Positions 1 through 9,600 of a DNA stretch of 64,000 nucleotides are shown here, one piece after another. Positions within the stretch are counted from its first letter, which is position 1, and each line of letters begins with the position of its first letter. A program made the position numbers and the translations under genes. The notes beneath the pieces are model-generated. The model did no database searches, was not told where the DNA came from, and was given only the letters and a program-made list of their open reading frames with translations. Origin of the DNA: Acidobacteriota bacterium (GTDB lineage: Bacteria > Acidobacteriota > Terriglobia > Bryobacterales > UBA6623); NCBI GenBank assembly GCA_016125275.1, contig WGMB01000010.1, positions 248,001 to 312,000 on the forward strand, read 5' to 3'.

Positions 1-387
1 GCTGCAGCGGCGCTGGCATTGACCGGCGCGGCCTACGGGCAGAACGGGGCCCAAACGCAGGCCGGAGATCAGCAGCAGGCGAGGATCCACAAGCCCGCCG
101 ACGGAAAGGGGCTCAACAAGGATCAAGCCAAGGCGGCCCGCAAGCAACAGAAGCAAGCGGAAAAGGCCGCCAAGAAAGCCGCCCGAGCGGAGCGGAAGGC
201 GAACAAGGCGGCGGCCATGAACGGACCCGGCAACGGAACGGGCAACCAAGGCGCCGGCCCCAAGGACGGGACCGGCTATGGCGTCAACACCGGCAAGAAG
301 GCCGGCCCGATGGATGGAACCGGCCCGCAAGTGGGCCAAGGCCAAGCCGGCCAGACCGGCGCCCGCGGCGGTCGCGGCCGCCGCTAG
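1..387 (+). CDS. Small Lys/Ala/Gly-rich exported protein, 5' end outside the window
   Basis: The reading frame is open from the first base and encodes 128 residues ending at TAG 385-387. The first residues (AAAALALTGAAYGQ) look like the end of a Sec signal peptide with a cleavage site near A-A-Y-G-Q, so the true start lies upstream; the in-frame TTG at 19 is probably internal. The mature part has two zones. A very basic Lys/Ala/Arg-rich stretch (about residues 40-70) is probably helical. A Gly-rich tail carries three repeats of the form GP-x-[DN]-GTG (GPGNGTG, GPKDGTG, GPMDGTG). Small secreted proteins with such repeats are found in several phyla but I know of no assigned function. A strong hairpin follows 18 bases after the stop. 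Confidence 0.6.
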   Translation, partial: AAAALALTGAAYGQNGAQTQAGDQQQARIHKPADGKGLNKDQAKAARKQQKQAEKAAKKAARAERKANKAAAMNGPGNGTGNQGAGPKDGTGYGVNTGKKAGPMDGTGPQVGQGQAGQTGARGGRGRR

Positions 388-404
388 CAACGTTTAGATG
401 AGAG

Positions 405-434
405 GGGAACGGCCGCCCCCGGGCGGCCCTTCCC
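405..434 (+). terminator. Strong hairpin, probable terminator
   Basis: The arms GGGAA-C-GGCCGCC and GGCGGCC-C-TTCCC pair around a 4-base loop (12 pairs with one internal C-C mismatch). It lies just after the stop of the first gene and before the helicase gene. There is no U-tract, which is usual for terminator-like hairpins in very GC-rich genomes. Confidence 0.6.
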
Positions 435-458
435 ATTCGGTGGGAAAAGGCTTAGACT

Positions 459-3400
459 TTGGGCCACCCCCCTCTCGATGAGCTCATGACGGACGCCGAA
501 ATCCGATCTCGACTCGAAAAGAGTCGCCTCGAGCTACTGGACCTTACGACCCGCAATCGCCTCCTGCACTGCCCGGCTTCGCGCGTCGGGGGCATTGAGA
601 TCGTGGAGGAGAAGGCATCGGAGGTCTTTCAGATCCTCGCCATCCAAAGGAAGGCGATGACTTTTGACGAAGCTCCGGGACAATCCGAGGCGGAGTCTGA
701 CGGCGATCAGGCGGCCGTGTTCGGTCAGCCGAAAGACTTCGACGTCGACCCAAAGCGCTACACCGATACTCGGCTCCAGACGACGCTCGGCTCGGAAGCG
801 CTCCAGAAGGCTCTGTTGCGCGTGGAGAGGCAAGCCAAGACACTGGTCGAGGAACAGGGCTTCAATACCTTGTATCTCGCACTGGGCTTCCTCCACTGGA
901 AGGACGGAGACAAGTCGCGTCGGGCTCCGTTGCTGCTGCTGCCGGTCGAGCTGAAGCGGAAGGGCGCCGCCTCACGGTTCCAACTGTCGTTGACCGATGA
1001 CGACATCGAGTCCAATCTGTCTCTCGAGGAGAAGATGAAGACCCTGGGAGTGGCGCTGCCGCCCTTTCCAGAGTCCGACGACCTGGACCCCTCGGCGTAC
1101 TTTGACTCGGTCGCGGCCGCGGTTCGGACCCGCGAAGACTGGCACGTTCGTCCTGACGCGATGCGGCTGGCGTTCTTCTCCTTCACGAAGTTGAGGATGT
1201 ATCGTGACCTCGATCCCGCTGCCTGGACCGAGCGACCCCTGGAACGGCACGCCTTGCTGCGCGGACTGATGGGCGCGCAGGAACTGGATCGCGAGCCCGA
1301 GGAGACGGTTCCGGAGTTCCTGGACGATCACTCGCCCGCGGTCGATCTTTCGCCCATTCATGACGCGGACTCGAGCCAGTTGCAGGCGCTACTGCGGGCG
1401 CGAGTGGGCCGCTCGATGATCATCCAGGGGCCGCCGGGCACCGGCAAGTCCCAGACGATCGCCAACCTGATCGGCCAGGCTCTGACCGACGGCAAGAAGG
1501 CGCTGTTCGTGGCGGAGAAACTGGCGGCGCTCGAAGTCGTCATGCGGCGTCTCGAGCAGGCCGGCGTCGGAGACGCCTGTTTGGAGCTCCACAGCCGGAC
1601 CTCCAACAAGCGGGCGGTTCTGGAAGAGCTCGACCGCACGCTGAACCTGGCTGAGCCGCGGCTCCTCGACGCCGCTGAGGATGGCGACCTCGCGCCGGAC
1701 CGGGAGCGCCTCAATGCCTACTGTCGGGCTGTCGGCCAGCCGATCGGGGACTCCGGCGTGCTTCCGCGAGACGCCTTCGTGGCGTGGCATCGCGCCACAT
1801 GGCGGTTGGAACCCGAATCCGCGCCCGCAGTCACGATCCCTGGCGCCGCCGAATGGAACGCCGACCGGCTCCAGGCGATGCGACGCACGGTGCGAGAGCT
1901 GGCGGCGGCGCGAGAAGCATTGGGGATGGCGCCCCAAGCCCATCCTTTTGCCGGTTCGGCGATCCGTTCGTGGACGCCGATGGGCGATTCCGACCTCCGG
2001 ACGCTCCTGCAAGAGGCTCGGTCGGCCGTGGAGCGCGCGCAAGGCGCCGCCGCCCGGGTCGCTGAGCTGGCCGGGGCCGAGCCTGCGACGCAGCGGCGGG
2101 AAGCGCTGGGGCACCTCGAAGCGGCGGCCCAGCGCGCCTCCGCCCCTGACCTCAGCGGCTGCGCCTTGCAGTCGACTCTGTGGGAGGGCGCCGGCGACGA
2201 CATCGCCAAGATGACGGCGCGAGGCCGACGGCTGTTCGAGGTCGAGGCGGCCTGGGGCCCAACCCTGCGTCCGGAGGCCGATGGCGCTCCGGCCTTGGCG
2301 TGGCTGGCCAACGTACAACTGTTGGGCGACAAGTGGTGGCGCTTCCTCTCCGGAACCTGGCGTCGGACGGTGCGGGAAATGCAAACCGTGGTTCGCGGTC
2401 CGCTGCCCCGCTCGAGTGAGGAGAAGATCCGGCTGCTGGAGGCGATCCACGAGCGACAGACGCTGCGGGAGGAGCTGCAGTCCCACCGCTTGCGCTACGA
2501 AGCGCTGTTCGGAGAAGCTCCTTCGAACTGGGCATCGGTGGATTGGGAGCTCCGCGAAACCCAACAGCGTTGGATTCGGGAAGCGCGGGCGAGCGTGGCG
2601 GGCGGACGTCTTCCCGAATGGGCTCTGCGGCTCGACGCGCATCGACTGCCTGCCCTGCAGGCGGCGGCCCAAGACTGCAGCCAGTCTCTCGAAGCATCGA
2701 GCGCGGCGCTGACCGCAGCCGACCACGCCCTGGAGAGTCGCGAGCCGAGCTCGGAGATCCGGTGGGATTCGGCGACTGCCTCCTTGGACCGGATGCGGGA
2801 CAACCTGGCTTCCCTGCCTGTCTGGGCTTCCTACCAGCTCCGGCGGCAGGAAGCCGTCGATCAGGGGCTGGCCGCGTGGGTCGAGGCTTGCGACGCTTGG
2901 CCCGGCCCCGCCGGGCTCCTCCAGCCTCTCTTTGAACGCAGCGTCGCCAAAGCGCTGTTGGAGCGCGTTCTCGCCGAGCGTCCCGCACTCCGGGAGTTCG
3001 AGCGCCTGCGACACGAGCTGACCCGACAGCGCTTCCAGGACGCGGACCGGGCGGCTCTGACCCAGAATCGGCAGAGAGCCGCCTCTGCGCACCACCAGGG
3101 ACTGCCCCATCGCCAAGGAGGCGGGCGAATGGGGCTGCTCAGGACTCAAATGGCTCGTCGGCGCGGGCATTGGCCCGTCCGCAGACTCCTGCAGGAGACC
3201 GGCCCGGCGGTGCAGGCCGTCAAGCCCGTCTTCTTGATGAGCCCGCTCTCCGTCGCCCAGTTTCTTGCGCCCGGCGCGGTCGAGTTCGACCTGGTCGTGT
3301 TTGACGAAGCCAGCCAAGTCAAGGCGATCGACGCCTATGGCGCCATTGTGAGGGCGCGGCAGGCGATCGTCGTGGGCGACAGTCGGCAGTTGCCCCCAAC

Positions 3401-5192
3401 CGACTTCTTCGAGACGCTCACAGCCGGCGACGAGGAGGACGAACAACGCCCCGACGTCGACATCGAAAGCATCCTCAAGCAGTTCGAAGCGCGCGGCGCT
3501 CCGGAAGAGTGGTTGCGCTGGCACTACCGCAGCCGTCACGAGTCGCTGATCGCCTTCTCGAATCAGCGATTCTATGAAGGCAAGCTCTACGATTTCCCGA
3601 GTCCGGTCCGCGATTCCAGCGAGCTGGGACTGAGCTTCGTGCACGTGCCTCACGCCGTGTACAATCGCGGAGCCAAACGAGCCGACAATCCCTTGGAGGC
3701 CCAAGCCGTGGCAACGGCCGTCTTCGAACACGCGCGGCTCCAGCTTCAGCGGTCCTCCGGCGAGCGCGCCAGCCTCCTGGTGGCGACGTTCAGTTCCTCC
3801 CAGCGAGACGCCATCACCGAGCGCCTCGAGATTTTGCGCCGCAAGGACGCTACCTGTGAGGAGTTCTTTGCGGCGGAGGCCGAACCCTTTGACGTCAAGA
3901 ACCTCGAGAACGTCCAAGGCGATGAGCGCGACGTGGTCTTCATCAGCGTTGGCTATGGCCGCGATGCAGAAGGGGCGTTGACCATGAGTTTCGGCCCCCT
4001 CAACCGCGAGGGCGGCCAGCGCCGACTCAACGTCCTGTGCACGCGCGCTCGCCAGCGTTGCGTCGTCTTTTCGAGTCTTCGTAGTCAGGACATTCGGATT
4101 GGGGAACGAACCCCCGAGGGCGTTCAGGCCCTGGCGTCGTTTCTCCACCTCGCTGAACACGGCGCCTTGGACAAGCGAGCCCAGGCGAGTGTGCAGGATC
4201 GAGATTCGCTGGTGGAAGAAGTGGCCGACGCGCTCGCGGTTCGGGGATACGAGACGGTCCGCAACGCCGGCGATTCGACCTATCGCATGGACCTGGCGGT
4301 CGTGGACCCGCAACGGCCGGCCACGTACCTGCTTGGAATCGAATGCGACGGGCTGCGTTATCAGTCCGCTCGGACTGCGCGGGACCGCGAGCGCATTCGG
4401 CCGGCGGTCTTGCGCGGCTTGGGTTGGAGCCTTGCGACGGTGTGGGCGAAGGCTTGGTTCGACAATCCGGCAGGCGAGATCGAGCGGCTCGTCGCGATCC
4501 TCGAGGACTTGCGTCGCGCCCGTGCCGCGGCCCCGGTCCCGGCGCCGACTCCCCCTCCGCTCGCGGCGCCGGTCCGCGAGGAGGTTGATGAACCCGGCGA
4601 TCGACCGGCCCAAGCGGTCGCCGCACCCTATGCGGTTGCCGAGCCGAGCTTGAGCCTACCGGGCTGCGAGCTCCATGAGGCGTCGCCGTCCCTGCTGGCG
4701 GAGTGGCTGGTCTCCGTGGTGGCGATTGAGCAGCCGGTGCATGCCGAGATCGCCTTTCGGCGAATCGCGACAGCCGTGGGCGTGCAGCGCATCGGCGTTC
4801 GGATTCAAAACGCGTTCGAGGAGGCGGCGGCTCACGCGAGACGGCGAGGCTCGATCGAGATCGTTGACGAGTTCTTCAGCCTGCCGGCCGCTGGTCCGGC
4901 CCCGGTGCGAGACCGCTCGGCGCTTTCGGCCCTGGAGAGACGCATCGACCGTATCGCGGCAGCGGAAATCGACGCCGCGATTCGAGGCGTCGTGGAGCGC
5001 TCTCACGGCGTTCATGGGAACGAGATTGCGCCGCGCGCGGCCGGCCTCTTCGGGCTACGAACAGGGAAGCTCGTGCGAGAAGGCATCGATGCTCGGGTCG
5101 CCGTGATGTTGCATCAAGGGCTGTTGCGCCGGTCAGGAAATTTCCTGGAGTGGGCCGGTCCCACGGATTCCGCGGTCGCGGCCCACTCCTGA
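459..5192 (+). CDS. DUF4011 / superfamily-1 helicase / Vsr-like nuclease / DUF3320 protein
   Basis: A 1577-residue multidomain protein. The N-terminus (about 10-270) is a DUF4011 domain (LLDLTTRNRLL motif). Walker A is GPPGTGKS (Lys330) and Walker B is FDEASQ (Asp949, Glu950), followed by VVGDSRQLPP, typical of superfamily-1 DNA/RNA helicases; the roughly 600 residues between them are a helical insertion. A Vsr/MTES_1575-like PD-(D/E)xK nuclease domain lies at about 1245-1360 (MDLAVVD, GIECDG, then RDRERIR and LGW). A DUF3320 domain follows near 1400-1470. This architecture is known from helicase-nuclease proteins found in phage-defence islands; here no methylase or other defence gene is adjacent, so the role is inferred. 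TTG 459 has AAAAGG 8 bases upstream, whereas ATG 486 lacks a Shine-Dalgarno sequence, so TTG 459 is preferred, though either is possible. The gene converges on pyc with 7 bases between the stops. Confidence 0.9.
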   Translation: MGHPPLDELMTDAEIRSRLEKSRLELLDLTTRNRLLHCPASRVGGIEIVEEKASEVFQILAIQRKAMTFDEAPGQSEAESDGDQAAVFGQPKDFDVDPKRYTDTRLQTTLGSEALQKALLRVERQAKTLVEEQGFNTLYLALGFLHWKDGDKSRRAPLLLLPVELKRKGAASRFQLSLTDDDIESNLSLEEKMKTLGVALPPFPESDDLDPSAYFDSVAAAVRTREDWHVRPDAMRLAFFSFTKLRMYRDLDPAAWTERPLERHALLRGLMGAQELDREPEETVPEFLDDHSPAVDLSPIHDADSSQLQALLRARVGRSMIIQGPPGTGKSQTIANLIGQALTDGKKALFVAEKLAALEVVMRRLEQAGVGDACLELHSRTSNKRAVLEELDRTLNLAEPRLLDAAEDGDLAPDRERLNAYCRAVGQPIGDSGVLPRDAFVAWHRATWRLEPESAPAVTIPGAAEWNADRLQAMRRTVRELAAAREALGMAPQAHPFAGSAIRSWTPMGDSDLRTLLQEARSAVERAQGAAARVAELAGAEPATQRREALGHLEAAAQRASAPDLSGCALQSTLWEGAGDDIAKMTARGRRLFEVEAAWGPTLRPEADGAPALAWLANVQLLGDKWWRFLSGTWRRTVREMQTVVRGPLPRSSEEKIRLLEAIHERQTLREELQSHRLRYEALFGEAPSNWASVDWELRETQQRWIREARASVAGGRLPEWALRLDAHRLPALQAAAQDCSQSLEASSAALTAADHALESREPSSEIRWDSATASLDRMRDNLASLPVWASYQLRRQEAVDQGLAAWVEACDAWPGPAGLLQPLFERSVAKALLERVLAERPALREFERLRHELTRQRFQDADRAALTQNRQRAASAHHQGLPHRQGGGRMGLLRTQMARRRGHWPVRRLLQETGPAVQAVKPVFLMSPLSVAQFLAPGAVEFDLVVFDEASQVKAIDAYGAIVRARQAIVVGDSRQLPPTDFFETLTAGDEEDEQRPDVDIESILKQFEARGAPEEWLRWHYRSRHESLIAFSNQRFYEGKLYDFPSPVRDSSELGLSFVHVPHAVYNRGAKRADNPLEAQAVATAVFEHARLQLQRSSGERASLLVATFSSSQRDAITERLEILRRKDATCEEFFAAEAEPFDVKNLENVQGDERDVVFISVGYGRDAEGALTMSFGPLNREGGQRRLNVLCTRARQRCVVFSSLRSQDIRIGERTPEGVQALASFLHLAEHGALDKRAQASVQDRDSLVEEVADALAVRGYETVRNAGDSTYRMDLAVVDPQRPATYLLGIECDGLRYQSARTARDRERIRPAVLRGLGWSLATVWAKAWFDNPAGEIERLVAILEDLRRARAAAPVPAPTPPPLAAPVREEVDEPGDRPAQAVAAPYAVAEPSLSLPGCELHEASPSLLAEWLVSVVAIEQPVHAEIAFRRIATAVGVQRIGVRIQNAFEEAAAHARRRGSIEIVDEFFSLPAAGPAPVRDRSALSALERRIDRIAAAEIDAAIRGVVERSHGVHGNEIAPRAAGLFGLRTGKLVREGIDARVAVMLHQGLLRRSGNFLEWAGPTDSAVAAHS

Positions 5193-5199
5193 GAGGCCT

Positions 5200-8100
5200 C
5201 TACTCGATGACGGCCAGTAGGTCCTTGGCCTCGACCTGGTCGCCCGGCTTGACCAGGATCTCGGTGACCTTGCCGGCGATGGGGGCGTAGATCGTCGACT
5301 GCATCTTCATCGCCTCCAGTGACAGCAGCTTCTCGTTCTTCTTTACCTGCGCGCCCAGCTCCACGAACAGGCCCGTGATGAGGCCCGGCGTCGGGGCGCC
5401 GACTTCGCCGTGCTCGTTCGCCCGGGCTTTGCGCCGGGCCTTGTCTTCCACCTTCAGCGAACGGTCGCGCACAGACACTTGGCGCGGCTGGCCGTTGAGC
5501 TCGTAGAAGACCACTCGGGTGCCGTCCTCGTGCGGGTCGCCCACCGCCAGGAACTTGATGATCAGGCTCTTGCCCGGCTCGATCTCGACGACCGTCTCCT
5601 CGCCCGGCTCCATACCGTAGAAGAACACCGGCGTCGTCAGCACGCTGACGTCGGCGAAGTCCCTGCGCTTGCCGGCGTAGTCGAGAAAGACTTGCGGGTA
5701 GAGCACGTAGCTGAGCACTTCGTCGTGCGTGGGCTCGCGCTCGATCTTCTGCTGCAGCTCCTTGGCGATGGCCTCGAAGTCGGCCGGCGGAAGCGTCGCG
5801 CCCCAGCGTCCGGGCCGCGGCTTCTCGCCGCGCAGCAGGATCTTCTGCACTTCGGCGGGCCAGCCGTCGGGCGGCGCGCCCAGCGAGCCGGCGAACATGT
5901 CGCGCACCGAATCCGGGAAGGCCACGCCGTGGTCGGCGGGCAGGGCCCGCACCTCGTCGCAGGTCATACCTTTGGCCAGCAGGAACAGCGCCATGTCGCC
6001 TACGACCTTGCTCGACGGGGTGACCTTCACGATGTCGCCGAAGAGCTGATTGACTTCGGCGTACATGGTCTCGACCTCGGGCCAGCGGTGGCCCAGGCCC
6101 ATGGCGTTGGCCTGCTGCTGCAGGTTGGTGAACTGGCCGCCGGGGATCTCATGCCGGTAGATGTCGGCCGAGCCGTGGCGCGGCGCGTTGTCGAACGGGA
6201 GGTAGTACGTGCGCACGGTCTCCCAGTAGCGGGCGCAGTCGCTGAGCGCGTCCTGGTCCAGGCCCGGGTCGCGCTCGGTGTGCGCCAGCGAGGCGACCAT
6301 CGAGTTGAGATTGGGCTGCGAGGTCGAACCGCTCATGGTGGAGACGGCGCCGTCGACGATGTCCACGCCGGCTTCGGCCGCCTTCAGCAGGGTGGCCGCG
6401 TTCAGGCCGCTGGAGTCGTGGGTGTGGAAGTGGATCGGCAACCCGACCTCTTGCTTGAGCGCCCGCACCAGCTCGAAGCCGGCGTAGGGACGGCAGAGGC
6501 CGGCCATGTCCTTGATCGCCAGGATGTGCGCGCCCATGCTCTCCATGCGCTTGGCGAGCTTGATGTAGTAGTCCAGCCGGTACTTGGGGCGGGCCGGGTC
6601 GAACAGGTCGCCGGTGTAGCAGATGGCCGGCTCGCACAGCACGGTTTCGGCCTCGAGCGCGGCGGCGACGGCGACCTCCATGTTGTCGACGTCGTTGAGC
6701 GAATCGAAGATCCGGAACACGTCCACGCCCTGGCGCGCCGCTTCGAGGGTGAACTCGCGCACGACGTTGTCGGGGTAGCTGGTGTAGCCAACGGCGTTGG
6801 AAGCCCGCAGCAGCATCTGGAAGCAGATGTTGGGGACCTTCTCGCGCATCTCCCGCAGGCGCTGCCAGGGGTCCTCATAGAGGAAGCGCATGGCGACGTC
6901 GAAGGTCGCACCGCCCCACATCTCGAGCGAGAACAGTTGCGGCAACCGCTGCGCTACGAACTCCGCGGTCTTCATCAGGTCGTGCGAGCGGACGCGGGTG
7001 GCCAGCAGCGACTGGTGGGCGTCGCGGAAGGTCGTGTCGGTAAACAGCAACTGCGGCTGCTGCTTGACCCACTCGGCGAATGCCTTGGGGCCGAGCTCGA
7101 GCAGCTTGGTGCGGGTTCCCGCCGGCGGCTCCACGCCGTGTTGGACCTCGGGCAGGAAGGGCTCTTCGAAGGTCTGCGGGCGCGGCTTGCCGCTGACGGT
7201 GGCGTTGTCGTTGACGATCACGTCGCCGATGTAGCGCAGCAGGCGGTTGGCGCGGTCCCGGCGGCGGGTGAACTGGAACAGCTCGGGGTGCTCGGTCAGG
7301 AAACCCGTGGTCGTCTTGCCGGCTTGGAAGCTGGGGTGCAGAACGACGTTCTCGAGGAACGGAATGTTGGTTTTGACGCCGCGGATGCGGAACTCCCGCA
7401 AGGCCCTGTCCACGCGCAGGCTGGCGCCGGCGAGCGTCGAGTCCCAGCCGGTCAGCTTGACCAGCAACGAGTCGTAATAGGGGACGAGCTGGGCGCCGGC
7501 GTAGGCGGTGGCGCCGTCGAGGCGAATGCCGAAGCCGGCCGGCGAGCGGTAGGTTTGGATGCGGCCGTAGTCGGGCGCGAAGTTGTCTTCGGGGTCCTCG
7601 GTGGTGATGCGGCACTGGATGGCGAAGCCGCGCACCTGAATCTGGTCCTGCGGCGGCAGGTTCAGCGGCGCTTCGTGCAGCTTGGCGCCCTGGGCGACCA
7701 GGATCTGGGAGCGGACGATGTCCACGCCGGTCACCATCTCGGTGACGGTGTGCTCCACCTGCACGCGCGGGTTGACCTCGATGAAGAACCAGTCGTGGGT
7801 GTCGGCGTCGACCAGAAACTCCACCGTGCCGGCGTTGACGTAGCCGGCGGTCCGGGCCAACTTGACGGCGGCTTCGCAGAGCCCGTCGCGGACGGCCGCC
7901 GGTAGGTTCGGCGCTGGGGCGATCTCGACGACCTTCTGGTGGCGGCGCTGCACCGAGCAGTCGCGCTCGAACAGGTGCATCACCTCGCCGTGCGAGTCGG
8001 CCAGAATCTGGACTTCGATGTGGCGCGCGCGCCCGACGAAGCGCTCGATGAAGACCGAGCCGTTGCCGAAGGCCAGCTTGGCTTCCTTTTGAGCCTCTTC

Positions 8101-8643
8101 GATCTTGGCTTCGAGCTCGTCGGCGTTGGTGACGACGCGCATGCCGCGTCCGCCGCCGCCGAAGGCCGCCTTGATGATCACCGGCAGGCCGATCTGCTTG
8201 GCGGCTTCGAGCGCCGCGGCGGGGTCCTCGACGGGTCCGTCGGTGCCGGGAACGATCGGCACGCCGGCCTGTTGCGCCAACTTGCGAGCGGCGACCTTGT
8301 CGCCCAACAGCTCGAGCAGTCGCGGCGCGGGGCCGACGAAGGTGATGCCGGCGGCGGCGCAGGCGCGAGCGAAGTCGGGGTTCTCCGACAGGAAGCCGTA
8401 GCCGGGGTGAATCAGGTCGACCCCGTTTTCCTTGGCCGTGGCGACGATGCCTTCGATGTCGAGGTAAGCCGCCACGGGCCCCTTGCCCTGACCGACCAGG
8501 TAGGACTCGTCGGCCTTGAAGCGGTGCAGGCTGAGGCGATCTTCCTCGGAGTAGATCGTCGACGTTCGCAGCCCCAGCTCGGAGGCGGCGCGCAGGATGC
8601 GGATGGCGATTTCGCCACGGTTGGCTGCCAGAAGCTTCTTCAT
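5200..8643 (-). CDS. pyc: Pyruvate carboxylase
   Basis: Converts pyruvate, bicarbonate and ATP to oxaloacetate (anaplerosis) in the cytoplasm. At 1147 residues it is the usual length for the single-chain enzyme. The order is biotin carboxylase (about 1-450, beginning KKLLAANRGEIAIRIL, with the Gly-rich ATP loop GGGGRGMR), carboxyltransferase (about 525-830, with the metal/substrate motif TTFRDAHQSLLATR), the central linker domain, and a C-terminal biotinyl carrier domain with EAMKM, the lysine to be biotinylated being about residue 1113. The ATG at 8643 starts directly at the conserved N-terminus. It appears to be transcribed alone; the upstream 113 bases hold no gene. Confidence 0.98.
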   Translation of the reverse strand: MKKLLAANRGEIAIRILRAASELGLRTSTIYSEEDRLSLHRFKADESYLVGQGKGPVAAYLDIEGIVATAKENGVDLIHPGYGFLSENPDFARACAAAGITFVGPAPRLLELLGDKVAARKLAQQAGVPIVPGTDGPVEDPAAALEAAKQIGLPVIIKAAFGGGGRGMRVVTNADELEAKIEEAQKEAKLAFGNGSVFIERFVGRARHIEVQILADSHGEVMHLFERDCSVQRRHQKVVEIAPAPNLPAAVRDGLCEAAVKLARTAGYVNAGTVEFLVDADTHDWFFIEVNPRVQVEHTVTEMVTGVDIVRSQILVAQGAKLHEAPLNLPPQDQIQVRGFAIQCRITTEDPEDNFAPDYGRIQTYRSPAGFGIRLDGATAYAGAQLVPYYDSLLVKLTGWDSTLAGASLRVDRALREFRIRGVKTNIPFLENVVLHPSFQAGKTTTGFLTEHPELFQFTRRRDRANRLLRYIGDVIVNDNATVSGKPRPQTFEEPFLPEVQHGVEPPAGTRTKLLELGPKAFAEWVKQQPQLLFTDTTFRDAHQSLLATRVRSHDLMKTAEFVAQRLPQLFSLEMWGGATFDVAMRFLYEDPWQRLREMREKVPNICFQMLLRASNAVGYTSYPDNVVREFTLEAARQGVDVFRIFDSLNDVDNMEVAVAAALEAETVLCEPAICYTGDLFDPARPKYRLDYYIKLAKRMESMGAHILAIKDMAGLCRPYAGFELVRALKQEVGLPIHFHTHDSSGLNAATLLKAAEAGVDIVDGAVSTMSGSTSQPNLNSMVASLAHTERDPGLDQDALSDCARYWETVRTYYLPFDNAPRHGSADIYRHEIPGGQFTNLQQQANAMGLGHRWPEVETMYAEVNQLFGDIVKVTPSSKVVGDMALFLLAKGMTCDEVRALPADHGVAFPDSVRDMFAGSLGAPPDGWPAEVQKILLRGEKPRPGRWGATLPPADFEAIAKELQQKIEREPTHDEVLSYVLYPQVFLDYAGKRRDFADVSVLTTPVFFYGMEPGEETVVEIEPGKSLIIKFLAVGDPHEDGTRVVFYELNGQPRQVSVRDRSLKVEDKARRKARANEHGEVGAPTPGLITGLFVELGAQVKKNEKLLSLEAMKMQSTIYAPIAGKVTEILVKPGDQVEAKDLLAVIE

Positions 8644-8756
8644 GAAACTTCTAGCTTAACGGCGCGAACGCGGACGCGCCTCAGCTCATCGAGACCAAGT
8701 GGCGCGGACGTTTGAAATAGAGCCGACAGCGGGCGTGAAACAGGCTTCAACTACTC

Positions 8757-9032
8757 TCAGTCTCTGTCGGCAATCGATTCCTTGCGATGCCAGGGTTGCC
8801 CGACGCCTTCGCGCCACGCCTGCCAGCCGGGCGACAAGTCCATCACCTCGACGAGCGTCGAGTCTCGATCCACCCAGTGATGCAGGCAGGAAGTCTGCGG
8901 CGCTATCGGTCTGGGGCTCCCGTCGGCGAAGGTCCAACCTTCGGTGCCGTTGAACACAAACAAGACAGCCGACGCTCCCGAAAGAACGTCGGGTTGGGAG
9001 AAGCGCCGTGTGTGCGGATCCGAGTCGAAGGT
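8757..9032 (-). pseudogene. In-frame continuation of the DUF4262 gene beyond a TAG stop
   Basis: The frame of the DUF4262 gene continues after its TAG stop (9035-9033) for 92 more codons without another stop. The product (…DPHTRRFSQPDVLSG…, WTFADG, DLSPGWQAWREGVGQPWHR) resembles a known kind of small domain with a pattern 'W-x-F-x-DG ... D-LPxGWxAWR ... PW'. No ATG or GTG is available in the segment; the first possible start is TTG 8963, which would cut off about 23 residues of matching sequence. The simplest readings are a nonsense mutation in a two-domain gene, decay of a second gene that lost its start, or a sequencing error. Translation from TTG 8963 (68 residues) cannot be excluded. Confidence 0.5.
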
Positions 9033-9593
9033 CTAATCAACCGGCTCGCGGCAGGTGCATGACCCCTCCGACTCCCTCATGGCCTGGATCAACTGGCTGA
9101 GGTGGGCGTCGGACTCGTCCTCACGGTCCAGCATGGGCTGGAACGGCTTCCAATCGGATCGGAACTCCGCCTGCCATGGGTAGAATCCGCTCTTGTCCGG
9201 CCAAACGCACTGCAGCATCGGAAAATCGCGGGAACCGTAAAACCAAAGATCCCAGCCGACCAGCCAGTCGTACCATTTCGGGAGAACAGGCCGTAGCGCA
9301 CAAACGAAGTCCCCTTCAAGCAGGTCCTTGACGACAGATCCGGAGGTGAGGGCAAGCCCCTCTTCCCTCGCTTGCCGGAAGGTCTCGTTGATGACGAACT
9401 GAGCGACGGCCGGCTCGAGACCGAACACAATCAACTCGGGTCCGCCGGTCTGATCATGGCTCCCGACGCTGTAGCACCACGGAGGACTTCCCGTGACGCT
9501 AATGATGTGGCAGCCGTGTTCCTCGATGTCCGCTATCGCGCGAGACTCTTTTGCTTCGAGCCCCCGAGTCTTCCAGAATTCGAGACGGGTCAT
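9033..9593 (-). CDS. DUF4262 domain protein
   Basis: 186 residues. The central part (CHIISVTGSPPWCYSVGSHDQTG, then PELIVFGL) is the DUF4262 signature, a domain of unknown function often found in actinobacteria and seen near toxin-immunity genes. The C-terminal part has an aromatic-rich stretch (WYDWLVGWDLWFYGS and QCVWPDKSGFYPW) typical of the family. The product ends CTCREPVD at a TAG, after which the frame stays open through a second segment (see the preceding entry). It follows the methyltransferase gene by 7 bases on the same strand, so it is probably cotranscribed with it. No function can be assigned. Confidence 0.8.
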   Translation of the reverse strand: MTRLEFWKTRGLEAKESRAIADIEEHGCHIISVTGSPPWCYSVGSHDQTGGPELIVFGLEPAVAQFVINETFRQAREEGLALTSGSVVKDLLEGDFVCALRPVLPKWYDWLVGWDLWFYGSRDFPMLQCVWPDKSGFYPWQAEFRSDWKPFQPMLDREDESDAHLSQLIQAMRESEGSCTCREPVD

Positions 9594-9600
9594 TCCGGGG

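Noticed and set aside
1389-4613. A 1074-codon open frame on the minus strand inside the helicase gene
   Set aside because: It is a mirror frame produced by high GC codon use; its product has no domains, while the plus-strand frame has a complete helicase-nuclease architecture.
5410-7905. An 831-codon open frame on the plus strand opposite pyc
   Set aside because: Repetitive His/Val/Asp-rich translation with no domains, opposite an intact pyruvate carboxylase.
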